From NCBI RefSeq assembly GCF_024703995.1, contig NZ_JAMXQV010000001.1, forward strand, positions 620,001 through 684,000: a stretch of 64,000 nt of DNA. Reading direction: 5' to 3'. The notes beneath the pieces are model-generated. The model made no database searches. It was not told the DNA's origin and was given only the letters and a program-made list of their open reading frames with translations. This stretch comes from Amycolatopsis iheyensis. GTDB taxonomy: Bacteria; Actinomycetota; Actinomycetes; Mycobacteriales; Pseudonocardiaceae. The stretch's first letter is position 1. Each line of letters begins with the position of its first letter. Shown piece after piece: positions 54,164-62,839 of the stretch. The translations under genes and the position numbers were made by a program.

Positions 54164-54940
54164 ATGCGTTATCGCCCACTCGGTTCCGATCCGGCGGACC
54201 CGCGGCTCGGCCGGTTCATTCCCGACGACTGGCGGCATGTCGAAAGATATCCGCTGAGCGCGCTGGCCGACGAAGACCGGCCCACCCGGGCGCCCGTGGT
54301 CATCGGGGTCAACTGGTACTCCGCCTTCGACACCCCGGAGCAGGACGAGACCTCCGGCGAGTTCTTCATCGCCAAGGGCGGCGTCGCCCAGCTCGGGCGG
54401 ATCCGCGGCGGGCACTGCGTCTGCCTCGAGCCGGGTGGCACCCCGGACACCGACGCCTGGTACGCCTTCTACGACCAGGGCCGCGAAGGCGCCTGCGTCG
54501 GCTTCGGCTGGTCGCGGTGCATGTCGATCTTCAACGGCAGTGAGTACACCGCCCGCTGGCTGTGGGACACGGCCAAGAAGCGCGACGAGTGGCCCGAGAC
54601 CAACCCCGGCGACGACAACGGCACGTCGGTACGCGCTGCCGCGGAGGTGCTCAAGGAGTCCGGGCACGTCGTGTGGGACGAGGCGCACAAGGACGACGAC
54701 TGGCAGGCCCGCGAGAAGTACGTGCCCGAGGCCAAGCAGGGCATCAAGGCGTTCCGCTGGGCGAAGTCGGTCGAAGACGTGCACGCCGTGCTCGCCAACC
54801 CGCGGGCCGACGAGCTCGGCGCCGTGCCGCTGCTCAACTCGTGGGGCCCGGGCTTCCCGCACCGCACGTACCTGCCCGACGCGGTGCTCGCGAAGCTGAT
54901 CGAAGAAGAAGGCGAGATCGCGGTGCCGACCGACCGGTGA
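54164..54940 (+). CDS. Papain-like (C1) cysteine peptidase with permuted motif order
   Basis: 258 residues, no signal peptide. QGREGACVGFGWSR (C111) resembles the C1 active-site segment, and LLNSWGPGF (N225) the Asn segment. The only GGH-type His motif, RGGHCVCLEP (H84), comes before the Cys, not after it as in papain. Either the fold is circularly permuted or another His (in HVVWDEAH) serves. Start ATG 54164 with a strong Shine-Dalgarno. Substrate unknown; a single gene ending at a hairpin. Confidence 0.75.
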   Translation: MRYRPLGSDPADPRLGRFIPDDWRHVERYPLSALADEDRPTRAPVVIGVNWYSAFDTPEQDETSGEFFIAKGGVAQLGRIRGGHCVCLEPGGTPDTDAWYAFYDQGREGACVGFGWSRCMSIFNGSEYTARWLWDTAKKRDEWPETNPGDDNGTSVRAAAEVLKESGHVVWDEAHKDDDWQAREKYVPEAKQGIKAFRWAKSVEDVHAVLANPRADELGAVPLLNSWGPGFPHRTYLPDAVLAKLIEEEGEIAVPTDR

Positions 54941-54969
54941 TCCACTCCCGCTCCCGCGGCGTGTGACAG

Positions 54970-55011
54970 AGGGCGCGTTTCCCCAGCTCAAGGGCCGGGG
55001 AGACGCGCCTT
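54970..55011 (+). terminator. Hairpin after the papain-like gene
   Basis: AGGGCGCGTTTCCCC (54970-54984) pairs with GGGGAGACGCGCCTT (54997-55011) apart from two wobble pairs. A weak T-rich tail follows. Confidence 0.6.
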
Positions 55012-55058
55012 CTGACCACTTTGGACAGGTCAGCGTGCCGACCCTGAATCCATGCAGT

Positions 55059-55082
55059 ACTGTCCGGATCCGACAGGACAGT
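55059..55082. promoter_or_regulatory. Inverted-repeat operator before the symporter
   Basis: ACTGTCC (55059-55065) and GGACAGT (55076-55082) are perfect arms around CGGATCCG, itself a palindrome. Further GGACAG/TGTCC strings flank it. It lies 47 nt before the symporter start. The binding protein is unknown. Confidence 0.5.
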
Positions 55083-55128
55083 GGTGATTCCTGTGGGTTG
55101 TTGTCCAGTTTGAAAAGAGGTGGGTCGG

Positions 55129-56826
55129 GTGCTCGTCCTAGCCGATGCGAACCTGCGACTCGACGCGAGCGCGATCGACTACATCGAGTTGGCGTTCTAC
55201 TTCGTGCTCGTACTCGGCATCGGGTACCTGGCACGACGTCAGGTGTCCAGCAGTCTCGACTTCTTCCTGTCGGGCCGCTCGCTGCCCGCCTGGGTCACCG
55301 GCCTGGCGTTCATCTCGGCGAACCTCGGCGCGGTCGAAGTCATGGGCATGTCGGCCAACGGCGCCCAGTACGGCCTGCCGACGTTCCACTACTTCTGGAT
55401 CGGTGCCATCCCGGCGATGCTGTTCCTCGGCATCGTGATGATGCCGTTCTACTACGGCTCCAAGGTCCGCAGCGTCCCCGAGTTCATGCGGCGGCGCTTC
55501 GGCAAGCCGGCCCACCTCGTCAACGGCATCAGCTTCGCCGCCGCTCAGATCCTGATCGCGGGCGCGAACCTGTTCCTGCTGGCCAGCGTGGTCAACCTGC
55601 TGCTGGGCTGGCCGATCTGGGTGTCGATCATCATCGCCGCGGTGATCGTGCTCTCCTACACCGCGCTCGGCGGCCTCTCCGCCGCGATCTACAACGAGGT
55701 CCTGCAGTTCTTCGTGATCGTGATCGCGCTGGTGCCGCTGACGATCATCGGCCTGGTGAAGGTCGGCGGCTGGGAAGGCCTGGTCGACAAGGTCACCAAC
55801 AGCCCGGGCGGCACCGCGCAGCTGCACTCGTGGCCCGGTGACAACCTGACCGGCTTCGGCAACAACCTCCTGTCGATTCTCGGCATCGTGTTCGGTCTGG
55901 GCTTCGTGCTGTCGTTCGGCTACTGGACGACGAACTTCGTCGAGGTCCAGCGCGCGATGGCGTCGAAGAGCATGTCCGCCGCGCGGCGCACCCCGATCAT
56001 CGGCGCGTTCCCGAAGATGCTGATCCCGTTCATCGTGATCATCCCCGGCATGATCGCCGCGGTCAGCGTGCACGAGTACGTGCAGGACAAGCAGGTCCTG
56101 CTCGACGGCGGCACGGCGGAAAGCGGCGTCACCTTCAACAACGCGCTCCTGCTGCTGATGCGCGACCTGCTCCCGAACGGCATGCTCGGCATCGCGATCG
56201 CCGGTCTGCTGGCGTCCTTCATGGCCGGCATGGCGGCGAACCTGAGCTCGTTCAACACCGTCTTCACCTACGACATCTGGCAGACGTACGTGAAGAAGGA
56301 CAAGCCGGACGGCTACTACCTGCGCCTCGGGCGCGTGGTGACCTCGGTCGGCACGGTGCTCGCCATCGGCACCGCGTTCATCGCGTCGAACTCCGGCAAC
56401 ATCCTGAACTACCTGCAGGACCTGTTCTCGTTCTTCAACGCGCCGCTGTTCGCGACGTTCATCCTGGGCATGTTCTGGAAGCGGATGACCCCGCAGGCCG
56501 GCTGGAGCGGCCTGGTGCTGGGCACCGCGTCCGCGATCACCGTCTGGGGCCTGTCGCAGGCCGGGGTGCTCGGCCTCGAAGGCCAGGGCACGAGCTTCGT
56601 CGCCGCGGGCACCGCGTTCGTCGTCGACATCCTGGTGAGCGTCCTGGTGTCGCTGGCGACCAAGCCGAAGCCGGACGAAGAGCTGGTGGGGCTGGTCTAC
56701 TCGCTGACGCCGAAGGAGTCGCGCAAGCACGACGACACCGGCGAGAACGCGGGCTGGTACCGCAAGCCGGGCCTGCTCGCGGGCATCGTGCTCATCCTGA
56801 CCATCGCCCTCAACGCCATCTTCTAG
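55129..56826 (+). CDS. Sodium:solute symporter (SSS family)
   Basis: 565 residues, about 14 TM helices. SLDFFLSGRSLPAWVTGLAF, SVPEFMRRRFG and YTALGGLSAAIYNEV are typical of SGLT-like transporters for sugars, vitamins or carboxylates. The substrate is not evident. GTG 55129 has AAGAGG 8 nt upstream; GTG 55120 in the same frame overlaps it. Ten nt downstream is a small membrane protein, probably co-translated. Confidence 0.92.
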   Translation: MLVLADANLRLDASAIDYIELAFYFVLVLGIGYLARRQVSSSLDFFLSGRSLPAWVTGLAFISANLGAVEVMGMSANGAQYGLPTFHYFWIGAIPAMLFLGIVMMPFYYGSKVRSVPEFMRRRFGKPAHLVNGISFAAAQILIAGANLFLLASVVNLLLGWPIWVSIIIAAVIVLSYTALGGLSAAIYNEVLQFFVIVIALVPLTIIGLVKVGGWEGLVDKVTNSPGGTAQLHSWPGDNLTGFGNNLLSILGIVFGLGFVLSFGYWTTNFVEVQRAMASKSMSAARRTPIIGAFPKMLIPFIVIIPGMIAAVSVHEYVQDKQVLLDGGTAESGVTFNNALLLLMRDLLPNGMLGIAIAGLLASFMAGMAANLSSFNTVFTYDIWQTYVKKDKPDGYYLRLGRVVTSVGTVLAIGTAFIASNSGNILNYLQDLFSFFNAPLFATFILGMFWKRMTPQAGWSGLVLGTASAITVWGLSQAGVLGLEGQGTSFVAAGTAFVVDILVSVLVSLATKPKPDEELVGLVYSLTPKESRKHDDTGENAGWYRKPGLLAGIVLILTIALNAIF

Positions 56827-56836
56827 GAGGTCCGTC

Positions 56837-57121
56837 ATGGCTACCGAGTCCGGCGCGCGGCCGCGGAAGGCGGGCGCTTTCGACATCCGGCTGATCATCG
56901 CCCTGCTCATCGGCGTCTACGGCGTCATCCTGACCGTCATGGGCGCCGCCTTCACCTCCGACGAGGAGATCAAGAAGGCCGCGGACGTCAACATCAACCT
57001 GTGGGCCGGCATCGGCATGCTGGTCGTGGCCGCGTTGTTCATCATCTGGGCGAAGGCGCGGCCGCTGGTCGTGCCGGCCGAGCCCGAGAGCGACGACACA
57101 GCCGCGGCCGCGGCCGAATAG
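56837..57121 (+). CDS. Small two-TM membrane protein beside the symporter
   Basis: 94 residues with TM helices at about 17-39 and 54-71 and an acidic C-terminus. AGGAGG 6 nt upstream of the ATG. The 10-nt spacing to the SSS gene suggests an accessory or stabilising partner, as small membrane proteins are for other SSS members; inferred from position only. Confidence 0.8.
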   Translation: MATESGARPRKAGAFDIRLIIALLIGVYGVILTVMGAAFTSDEEIKKAADVNINLWAGIGMLVVAALFIIWAKARPLVVPAEPESDDTAAAAAE

Positions 57122-57155
57122 CCGGGTTGTCCGGACAGCGGAGCGCGGGTGCGGC

Positions 57156-57161
57156 TACCGT
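57156..57161 (+). promoter_or_regulatory. -10 box of the lipoprotein gene, leaderless
   Basis: TACCGT ends 7 nt before the GTG at 57169, which selects that start over GTG 57160. Confidence 0.45.
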
Positions 57162-57168
57162 GCTCCGC

Positions 57169-58176
57169 GTGCTCCTTGATGTTCGGCGACGCCGTCTCCC
57201 GAAGCTGTTCCTGCTGGTCACCGCCCTCGCGCTGCCGCTGACCGCGTGCGGGCAGGACCTCGGCCGGTCCAACTTCGCGCGCACGACGGTGCCCGCCGCG
57301 GCCGGCACCGGCCAGGTCTCCGACGGCCCGATCACCGACGCCGCCGTGGCGGCGAACGTGCTGCGCACGGTCAAGCCGTGCCCGTTCCTGAGCAAGGAAG
57401 CCCTCGGCGCGCTGGGCATCGGGACCGCCGAGGACGACCCGTCGCCGTCGTCGATCTCCTTCGGCAAGTGCTCGAACAAGGCGAAGGACCCCGGGGGCAA
57501 GGAGATCCGGTTCGACTTCGAGCTCGGCGACACGCTGCTGCCGAACGCCGAGAAGACGACCGGGCAGGTCGGCGGGCTGCCGCTGCGCGTGGACAAGACC
57601 GACGACACCGACTGCACGGTCGCGGCGATGACGTCGCTGAACCCCGACAGCGCCCTGACACTGACGGTCGCCTACGCCGGTGACCCCTGCCGGGCCGGGC
57701 AGACCCTGATGGACGCCATCGTGCAGAAGCTGCACAGCTCCCCGGAGAAGTACTCGACGCCGCCGGGCACGGTGCTCGTCGCGGACCCGTGCGCGATGGC
57801 CGACTCCGCGACGGTCGCCCAGGCGGCGCCGTCGCCGAAGGCCGCGCCGTCCGGCCTGCATTCGTGCGACTGGACGGGTGACCGCGGGCGGAACCCGACC
57901 GTGACGGTCGAGTTCCTGCCGGGCCTGCCCCCGATCGTCGGCGACGGATACTCCAAGGTGGACCTCGGCGGCGGCGTCACCGGGTTCCAGAAGAAGGGGA
58001 CCGGGAGCGCGTCGGAGTGCCAGGTCGAGTGGCAGCACCGGCCGTGGCAGGGCGACGACGTCGAGCTGGCCCAAGTGGACTACCGGAACACCAGCGGGAA
58101 CCCGGACGCCGACGACCCGTGCGGCAAGGCCGTCACCGTCGCGAAGAACGTGGTCACGAAGCTGCCGAAAGCCTGA
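57169..58176 (+). CDS. Lipoprotein (DUF3558-like)
   Basis: 335 residues. Lipoprotein signal with basic start (DVRRRRLPK), hydrophobic core and lipobox LTAC (C27). The mature part has two similar halves, each with PC-type Cys pairs (KPCPFLSKEALGALG; VADPCAMAD), resembling a DUF3558-type duplicated domain. Displayed on the outer face of the membrane; function unknown. Confidence 0.85.
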   Translation: MLLDVRRRRLPKLFLLVTALALPLTACGQDLGRSNFARTTVPAAAGTGQVSDGPITDAAVAANVLRTVKPCPFLSKEALGALGIGTAEDDPSPSSISFGKCSNKAKDPGGKEIRFDFELGDTLLPNAEKTTGQVGGLPLRVDKTDDTDCTVAAMTSLNPDSALTLTVAYAGDPCRAGQTLMDAIVQKLHSSPEKYSTPPGTVLVADPCAMADSATVAQAAPSPKAAPSGLHSCDWTGDRGRNPTVTVEFLPGLPPIVGDGYSKVDLGGGVTGFQKKGTGSASECQVEWQHRPWQGDDVELAQVDYRNTSGNPDADDPCGKAVTVAKNVVTKLPKA

Positions 58177-58243
58177 CCTGGCGCCCGCCCGCGCGGCGAG
58201 GTAGGAAGGTGACACCCCACCCGCCGATGTGCCGGAGGCTGCC

Positions 58244-59245
58244 GTGAAGAAGATCATCAACGATCCGGCGAACGTGGTCGCGGAGTCGCTGCGGGGCCTG
58301 GCCGCCGCGCACGCCGACATCCTCCGCGTCCAGACCGATCCCGACGTCGTGGTCCGCGCCGACGCGCCGGTCGCGGGGAAGGTCGCCGTCATCTCCGGCG
58401 GCGGGTCCGGGCACGAGCCGCTGCACGGCGGGTTCGTCGGCCGGGGGATGCTCGCGGCCGCCGTGCCGGGTGCCGTGTTCACCTCGCCGACGCCCGACGC
58501 CGTGCAGGCCGCGGTCACCGCGACCACCGGTGAAGCGGGCGCCCTGCTCATCGTGAAGAACTACACCGGGGACGTGCTCAACTTCGAGACGGCCGCCGAG
58601 CTGGCCGCCGCCGAGGGCCTCGAGGTGCGCAGCGTCGTGATCGACGACGACGTCGCGGTCAAGGACTCGACCTACACCGCGGGCCGCCGCGGGGTCGGCG
58701 GCACCGTCCTGCTGGAGAAGATCACCGGCGCCGCCGCCGAGCGCGGCGACTCGCTCGACGCCGTGACCGCGCTGGCGGAGAAGGTGATCGGGCAGGTGCG
58801 CTCGATCGGCGTCGCGCTGACCGCGCCGACGGTGCCGCACGCCGGCACCCCGAGCTTCGACCTCGGCGACGGCGAGATCGAGTTCGGCATCGGCATCCAC
58901 GGCGAGCCCGGCCGCGAGCGGATCCCGCTCGAGCCGGCCGACGCGCTGGTGGCGCGCCTGGTCGAGGCCGTCGCCTCGGACCTGCCGTTCGAGAGCGGCG
59001 ACCGCGTGCTGCTGTTCACCAACTCGATGGGCGCCACCCCGCTCGTCGAGCTGTACCTGGCCCACGGCATCGCTGAGCGCTTGCTCGCCGAGCGTGGGAT
59101 CGTGGTCGAACGCCGGCTGGTCGGGCCCTACATCACCAGCCTCGAGATGCAGGGGATGAGTCTGACGTTGCTCAAACTGGACGACGAGCTGACCGAGCTC
59201 TGGGACGCACCGGTCAACACCGCGGCCCTGCGGTGGGGGCTCTGA
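58244..59245 (+). CDS. dhaK: Dihydroxyacetone kinase subunit DhaK
   Basis: 333 residues. Binds dihydroxyacetone covalently as a hemiaminal to H219 (GIGIHGEPG); substrate loop SGGGSGHEPLHGG and NYTGDVLNF are present. GTG 58244 has GGAGG 5 nt upstream. It overlaps dhaL by one base. With DhaL and DhaM it forms the PEP-dependent (PTS-linked) enzyme making dihydroxyacetone phosphate. Confidence 0.96.
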   Translation: MKKIINDPANVVAESLRGLAAAHADILRVQTDPDVVVRADAPVAGKVAVISGGGSGHEPLHGGFVGRGMLAAAVPGAVFTSPTPDAVQAAVTATTGEAGALLIVKNYTGDVLNFETAAELAAAEGLEVRSVVIDDDVAVKDSTYTAGRRGVGGTVLLEKITGAAAERGDSLDAVTALAEKVIGQVRSIGVALTAPTVPHAGTPSFDLGDGEIEFGIGIHGEPGRERIPLEPADALVARLVEAVASDLPFESGDRVLLFTNSMGATPLVELYLAHGIAERLLAERGIVVERRLVGPYITSLEMQGMSLTLLKLDDELTELWDAPVNTAALRWGL

Positions 59246-59874
59246 TGACCTGCAAGTCCGACGGGGTCGCGGCCGCCGTGCGCGCCGCGGCGGCCGTGGT
59301 CGCCGAGCACCGCGCCGAGCTGGTCGACCTCGACCGCGCGATCGGTGACGGTGACCACGGCGAGAACCTCAACCGCGGGTTCACCGCCGTCGTCGCCGCG
59401 CTCGACACCGCGGTTCCGGACACCCCCGGCGGGGTGCTGAAGCTCGTCGCGACGACGTTGATCTCCAAGGTCGGCGGGGCGGCGGGCCCGTTGTACGGCA
59501 CGGCTTTCCTGCGTGCCTCGGCCAAGCTCGGCACCGCAGCCGATCTCGACGTCCCGGCGCTGCTGGACGCGCTGCGCGCCGGGCTCGAAGGCGTCCAGGC
59601 CCGCGGCAAGGCCGTGGGCGGCGACGCGACCATGGTCGACGCCCTGATCCCCGCGGTCTCGGCCGCGGAGAAGGCGGCCGAGGACGGCGGCGACGTCGCC
59701 GCGGTGCTGACCGCGGCGGCCGACGCGGCCGACCGCGGCGCGGAGTCCACAGTGGACCTGGTGCCGCGCAAGGGCCGCGCGTCCTACCTGGGCGAGCGCG
59801 CGGTCGGGCACATGGACCCCGGTGCGCGGTCGTCGGCGCTGCTGCTGCGCGCGTTCGCGGAGGCCGCCCGGTGA
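59245..59874 (+). CDS. dhaL: Dihydroxyacetone kinase ADP-binding subunit DhaL
   Basis: 209 residues. Holds ADP as a bound coenzyme; the metal-binding Asp cluster AIGDGDHGENLNRG, the GGAAGPLYGT loop and GDATMVDAL are seen. The ATG shares a base with the dhaK stop (TGATG); the stop overlaps dhaM by 4 nt. Confidence 0.96.
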   Translation: MTCKSDGVAAAVRAAAAVVAEHRAELVDLDRAIGDGDHGENLNRGFTAVVAALDTAVPDTPGGVLKLVATTLISKVGGAAGPLYGTAFLRASAKLGTAADLDVPALLDALRAGLEGVQARGKAVGGDATMVDALIPAVSAAEKAAEDGGDVAAVLTAAADAADRGAESTVDLVPRKGRASYLGERAVGHMDPGARSSALLLRAFAEAAR

Positions 59875-60542
59875 GCGTCGGCATCGTGCTCGTTTCGCAC
59901 AGCTCGAAGCTCGCGGAAGGCCTGGCCGAGCTGGCCGCCCAGATGGCGCCGGACGTCACCATCGTGGCGGCCGGCGGCCTCTCCGACGGGTCGATCGGCA
60001 CGGACTACGACGAGGTCGTCGCGGCCACCCAGCGCGCGGACTCCGGCGCCGGCGTCGTGCTGCTCTACGACCTCGGCAGCGCGCAGATGACCGCCGAGCT
60101 GGCCGTCGAGTCGCTGGCCGACCCGTCGGCGGCGGTGGTCGCGGACGGGCCGCTGGTGGAGGGCGCGATCGCGGCGGCGGTCGCGGCCCAGGCGGGGCAG
60201 GACCGCAAGGCCGTGGCGGAGGCCGCCGCGGCGGCCGGGCTGCCCGAGGACCTCGAGCCGGCGGAGGCGACCGCCGGGGGCGACGAGGTCGAACTGGTGC
60301 TGCACAACGAAGTCGGGCTGCACGCGCGGCCGGCCGCGGTGCTGGTGCGCGCGCTGAGCGCGTTCGACGCCGAAGTCAGCGTGCGGCTCGGCGACCAGGA
60401 GGCGGACGGGCACAGCGTGCTGGCCCTCATGTCGCTGGGCGCCCGCCAGGGTGACCGGATCCGCGTGCGGGCGCGCGGGCCGCAGGCGTCCGCCGCGCTG
60501 GACAAGGCGAAAGAGCTGGTGGACGGCAATTTCGGCGAGTGA
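59871..60542 (+). CDS. dhaM: DhaM phosphotransfer subunit, EIIA-HPr fusion
   Basis: 223 residues. EIIA-Man-like domain (about 1-125) with phospho-His H10 in LVSHSSKLAEG, a short linker and an HPr domain (about 138-220) with H151 in VGLHARPAAVLV. It passes phosphate from PEP via enzyme I to DhaL-bound ADP. Unlike E. coli DhaM it lacks the truncated EI domain, so a genomic EI must supply phosphate. Confidence 0.95.
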   Translation: MSVGIVLVSHSSKLAEGLAELAAQMAPDVTIVAAGGLSDGSIGTDYDEVVAATQRADSGAGVVLLYDLGSAQMTAELAVESLADPSAAVVADGPLVEGAIAAAVAAQAGQDRKAVAEAAAAAGLPEDLEPAEATAGGDEVELVLHNEVGLHARPAAVLVRALSAFDAEVSVRLGDQEADGHSVLALMSLGARQGDRIRVRARGPQASAALDKAKELVDGNFGE

Positions 60543-60630
60543 ACCGGGGTCGCCGACCGGGTGACTTGCGCGGTACTGACTCGATTCCGTCTGGGCTTCC
60601 GGCGGTTCCGTGTGGCAGAGTCGTGGCCAA

Positions 60631-60644
60631 TTACCAGCGAGTAA
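60631..60644. promoter_or_regulatory. Palindromic operator before the HAD gene
   Basis: TTACCAGCGAGTAA, a partial palindrome with TTAC/GTAA arms, lies 17 nt before the ATG at 60662. It matches the ecm operator TTACCGGCCGGTAC at 10 of 14 positions. Confidence 0.45.
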
Positions 60645-60661
60645 CATCTCTGGAGGCCTCG

Positions 60662-62428
60662 ATGGCGCGGGACATCTCGACGGTCGGTGTGGTCGGCCTG
60701 GGCACGATGGGGGCCGGGATCGCCGAAGTGCTCGCGCGCAGCGGGCTCGACGTCGTCACGGTCGAGCTCGACGAGGCGGGGGTCGCCCGGGGCCGGGGGC
60801 ACCTGGAGCACTCGACCGAGCGCGCGCTGGCGGGCGGAAAGCTGGACGCGCCGGGGCGTGACGCCCTGCTGGGCCGGATCCGGTACGGCACCTCGCTTTC
60901 CGATCTGTCCGATGTGGACCTGGTGATCGAGGCGATCCCGGAAAGCCTGGGGCTGAAGGCCGACGTCTTCACCGAGCTGGACAAGATCACCCGGCCCGAG
61001 GTCGTGTTCGCGTCGAACACGTCGTCGCTGTCGATCACCGAGATCGGCGTGCACACCACGCGGCCCGGCAAGGTCGTCGGCATGCACTTCTTCAACCCGG
61101 CGCCGGTGCAGAAGCTCGTCGAGATCGTGAAGACGGTGGTGACCGAGCCGGAGGTGGTCACCGAGGTGGTCGCGTTCGCCGAGCGGCTGGGCAAGGTGCC
61201 GGTGGTGATCGGCGACCGCGCCGGGTTCATCGCGAACGCGCTGCTGTTCGGGTACCTCAACCACGCGGTGCGGATGTACGAGCAGCGCTACGCCACGCGC
61301 GAGGACCTCGACGCCGCGATGCGCTACGGCTGCGGCTACCCGATGGGCCCGCTCGCGCTGCTCGACCTGATCGGGCTCGACACCGCGTACGAAATCCTCG
61401 ACACGATGTACCACCAGTCGCGCAACCGCCTGCACGCGCCGGCGCCGCTGCTCAAGCAGATGATCACGGCCGGGCTGCTCGGCCGCAAGACCGGCCGCGG
61501 CTTCTACACCTACGACGGCCCGGACTCGCCGAACGTCGTCGCCGCCGACGTCGCGTCCACTGTGGACGCATCGGGCGCGCGGCCGGTTGCCCGCGTCGGC
61601 GTGGTCGGCACGGGCACGATGGCCACCGGCATCGCGGAGGTGTTCGCGAAGCGGGGTCTCGACGTCGTGCTGCGCGCCCGGAGCCTGGAGAAGGCGCAGG
61701 CGTCGGTGGCTCGCGTCAAGAAGTCGTTCGACAAGGCCGTGGTCAAGGGCAAACTGTCCGAAGAGGACGCCGCCGCGGCGCTGGCGCGGATCACCCCGGT
61801 GACCGACTTCGAAGCGCTGGCCGACGTCGACCTGGTCGTCGAAGCGGTGGCCGAGGAGCTGTCGGTGAAGCAGGCGGTGTTCGCGGCGCTGGACGAGGTG
61901 GTCCGCCCGGGCGCGGTGCTGGCGACGACGACGTCTTCGCTGCCGGTGATCGAATGCGCGGCGGCGACGTCCCGGCCGTCCGACGTGATCGGGTTGCACT
62001 TCTTCAACCCGGCGCCGGTGATGAAGCTGGTCGAGGTGGTCTCGACGATCGCGACGGCCCCGGACGTGGTGGCCACCGCGAGCGCGGTCTGCGCCGCGGT
62101 CGGCAAGCACGCTGTCCACTGTGGAGACCGCGCGGGCTTCATCGTCAACGCGCTGCTGTTCCCGTACCTGAACGACGCGGTGAAGATGCTGGAGGCCCAC
62201 TACGCGGGCGCGGACGACATCGACACCGCGATGAAGGTGGGCTGCGGCCTGCCGATGGGCCCGTTCGCGCTGCTGGACGTCGTCGGCCTGGACGTGTCGC
62301 TGGCCATCCAGCGGACGCTGTACAACGAATTCCGCGAGGAGGGCTTCGCGCCGGCGCCGCTGCTGGAGCACCTGGTGACGGCGGGCCGGCTGGGGCGGAA
62401 GACCGGCAAGGGGTTCAAGGACTACTGA
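60662..62428 (+). CDS. Tandem-duplicated 3-hydroxyacyl-CoA dehydrogenase
   Basis: 588 residues, two complete HAD modules in one chain: residues 1-295 with VGVVGLGTMGAGIAE and 308-588 with VGVVGTGTMATGIAE. Each has SNTSSL/TTTSSL, GLHFFNPAPV-type (first copy GMHFFNPAPV), DRAGFI.NALLF and GLLGRKTGRGF/GRLGRKTGKGF. It oxidises 3-hydroxyacyl- or 3-hydroxybutyryl-CoA with NAD. Single modules normally dimerise; here the dimer may be fused. Catalytic His and Glu regions look intact in both. ATG with GGAGG upstream. Confidence 0.93.
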   Translation: MARDISTVGVVGLGTMGAGIAEVLARSGLDVVTVELDEAGVARGRGHLEHSTERALAGGKLDAPGRDALLGRIRYGTSLSDLSDVDLVIEAIPESLGLKADVFTELDKITRPEVVFASNTSSLSITEIGVHTTRPGKVVGMHFFNPAPVQKLVEIVKTVVTEPEVVTEVVAFAERLGKVPVVIGDRAGFIANALLFGYLNHAVRMYEQRYATREDLDAAMRYGCGYPMGPLALLDLIGLDTAYEILDTMYHQSRNRLHAPAPLLKQMITAGLLGRKTGRGFYTYDGPDSPNVVAADVASTVDASGARPVARVGVVGTGTMATGIAEVFAKRGLDVVLRARSLEKAQASVARVKKSFDKAVVKGKLSEEDAAAALARITPVTDFEALADVDLVVEAVAEELSVKQAVFAALDEVVRPGAVLATTTSSLPVIECAAATSRPSDVIGLHFFNPAPVMKLVEVVSTIATAPDVVATASAVCAAVGKHAVHCGDRAGFIVNALLFPYLNDAVKMLEAHYAGADDIDTAMKVGCGLPMGPFALLDVVGLDVSLAIQRTLYNEFREEGFAPAPLLEHLVTAGRLGRKTGKGFKDY

Positions 62429-62839
62429 TCAGCGGTCGCGCACCGCACCGAGGACGGGCTTGACGTCCAGGATCGGCGTGCCGTCGATCGCCTCCAGACC
62501 GGTCACCGTCAGGGTGCCGTCCGCGACCGCCGTCACCGTGACCGTGTGGAGGCCGATCGGGTTCGGGCGGTCCGGCGAGCGCGTCGAGAACACCCCGGTG
62601 CTGGGGCGGTCCGGGTCGCCGCGCGGGTGCACCGCCTGGACTTCGCGGTCGGCTTCGTGCAACCAGGTCAGCAGGACCAGGCGATCGCCCGGGCGGAGGT
62701 CGGCCGCCGCCGCTCGGTACTCCGGGGCGAACACCACGCGAGCCGGGGGCGCGCCCTCGTCGCCCTGCTTCGGCGCCGTGCCGCGGTCGGTCAGCGGCGA
62801 CACCACGCGGGCGACGGGACGCACCTCGTAGCTCGTCAC
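62429..62839 (-). CDS. trmO: tRNA m6t6A37 methyltransferase TrmO (TsaA/YaeB)
   Basis: 136 residues. N6-methylates t6A37 of tRNA-Thr using SAM. Family markers: VARVVSPLTDRGTAPKQG, LVLLTWLHEADR and the signature SPDRPNPIGLH. GTG 62839 overlaps the deaminase stop by 4 nt. Middle of a three-gene operon: LLM oxidoreductase, deaminase, trmO. Confidence 0.92.
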   Translation of the reverse strand: MTSYEVRPVARVVSPLTDRGTAPKQGDEGAPPARVVFAPEYRAAAADLRPGDRLVLLTWLHEADREVQAVHPRGDPDRPSTGVFSTRSPDRPNPIGLHTVTVTAVADGTLTVTGLEAIDGTPILDVKPVLGAVRDR

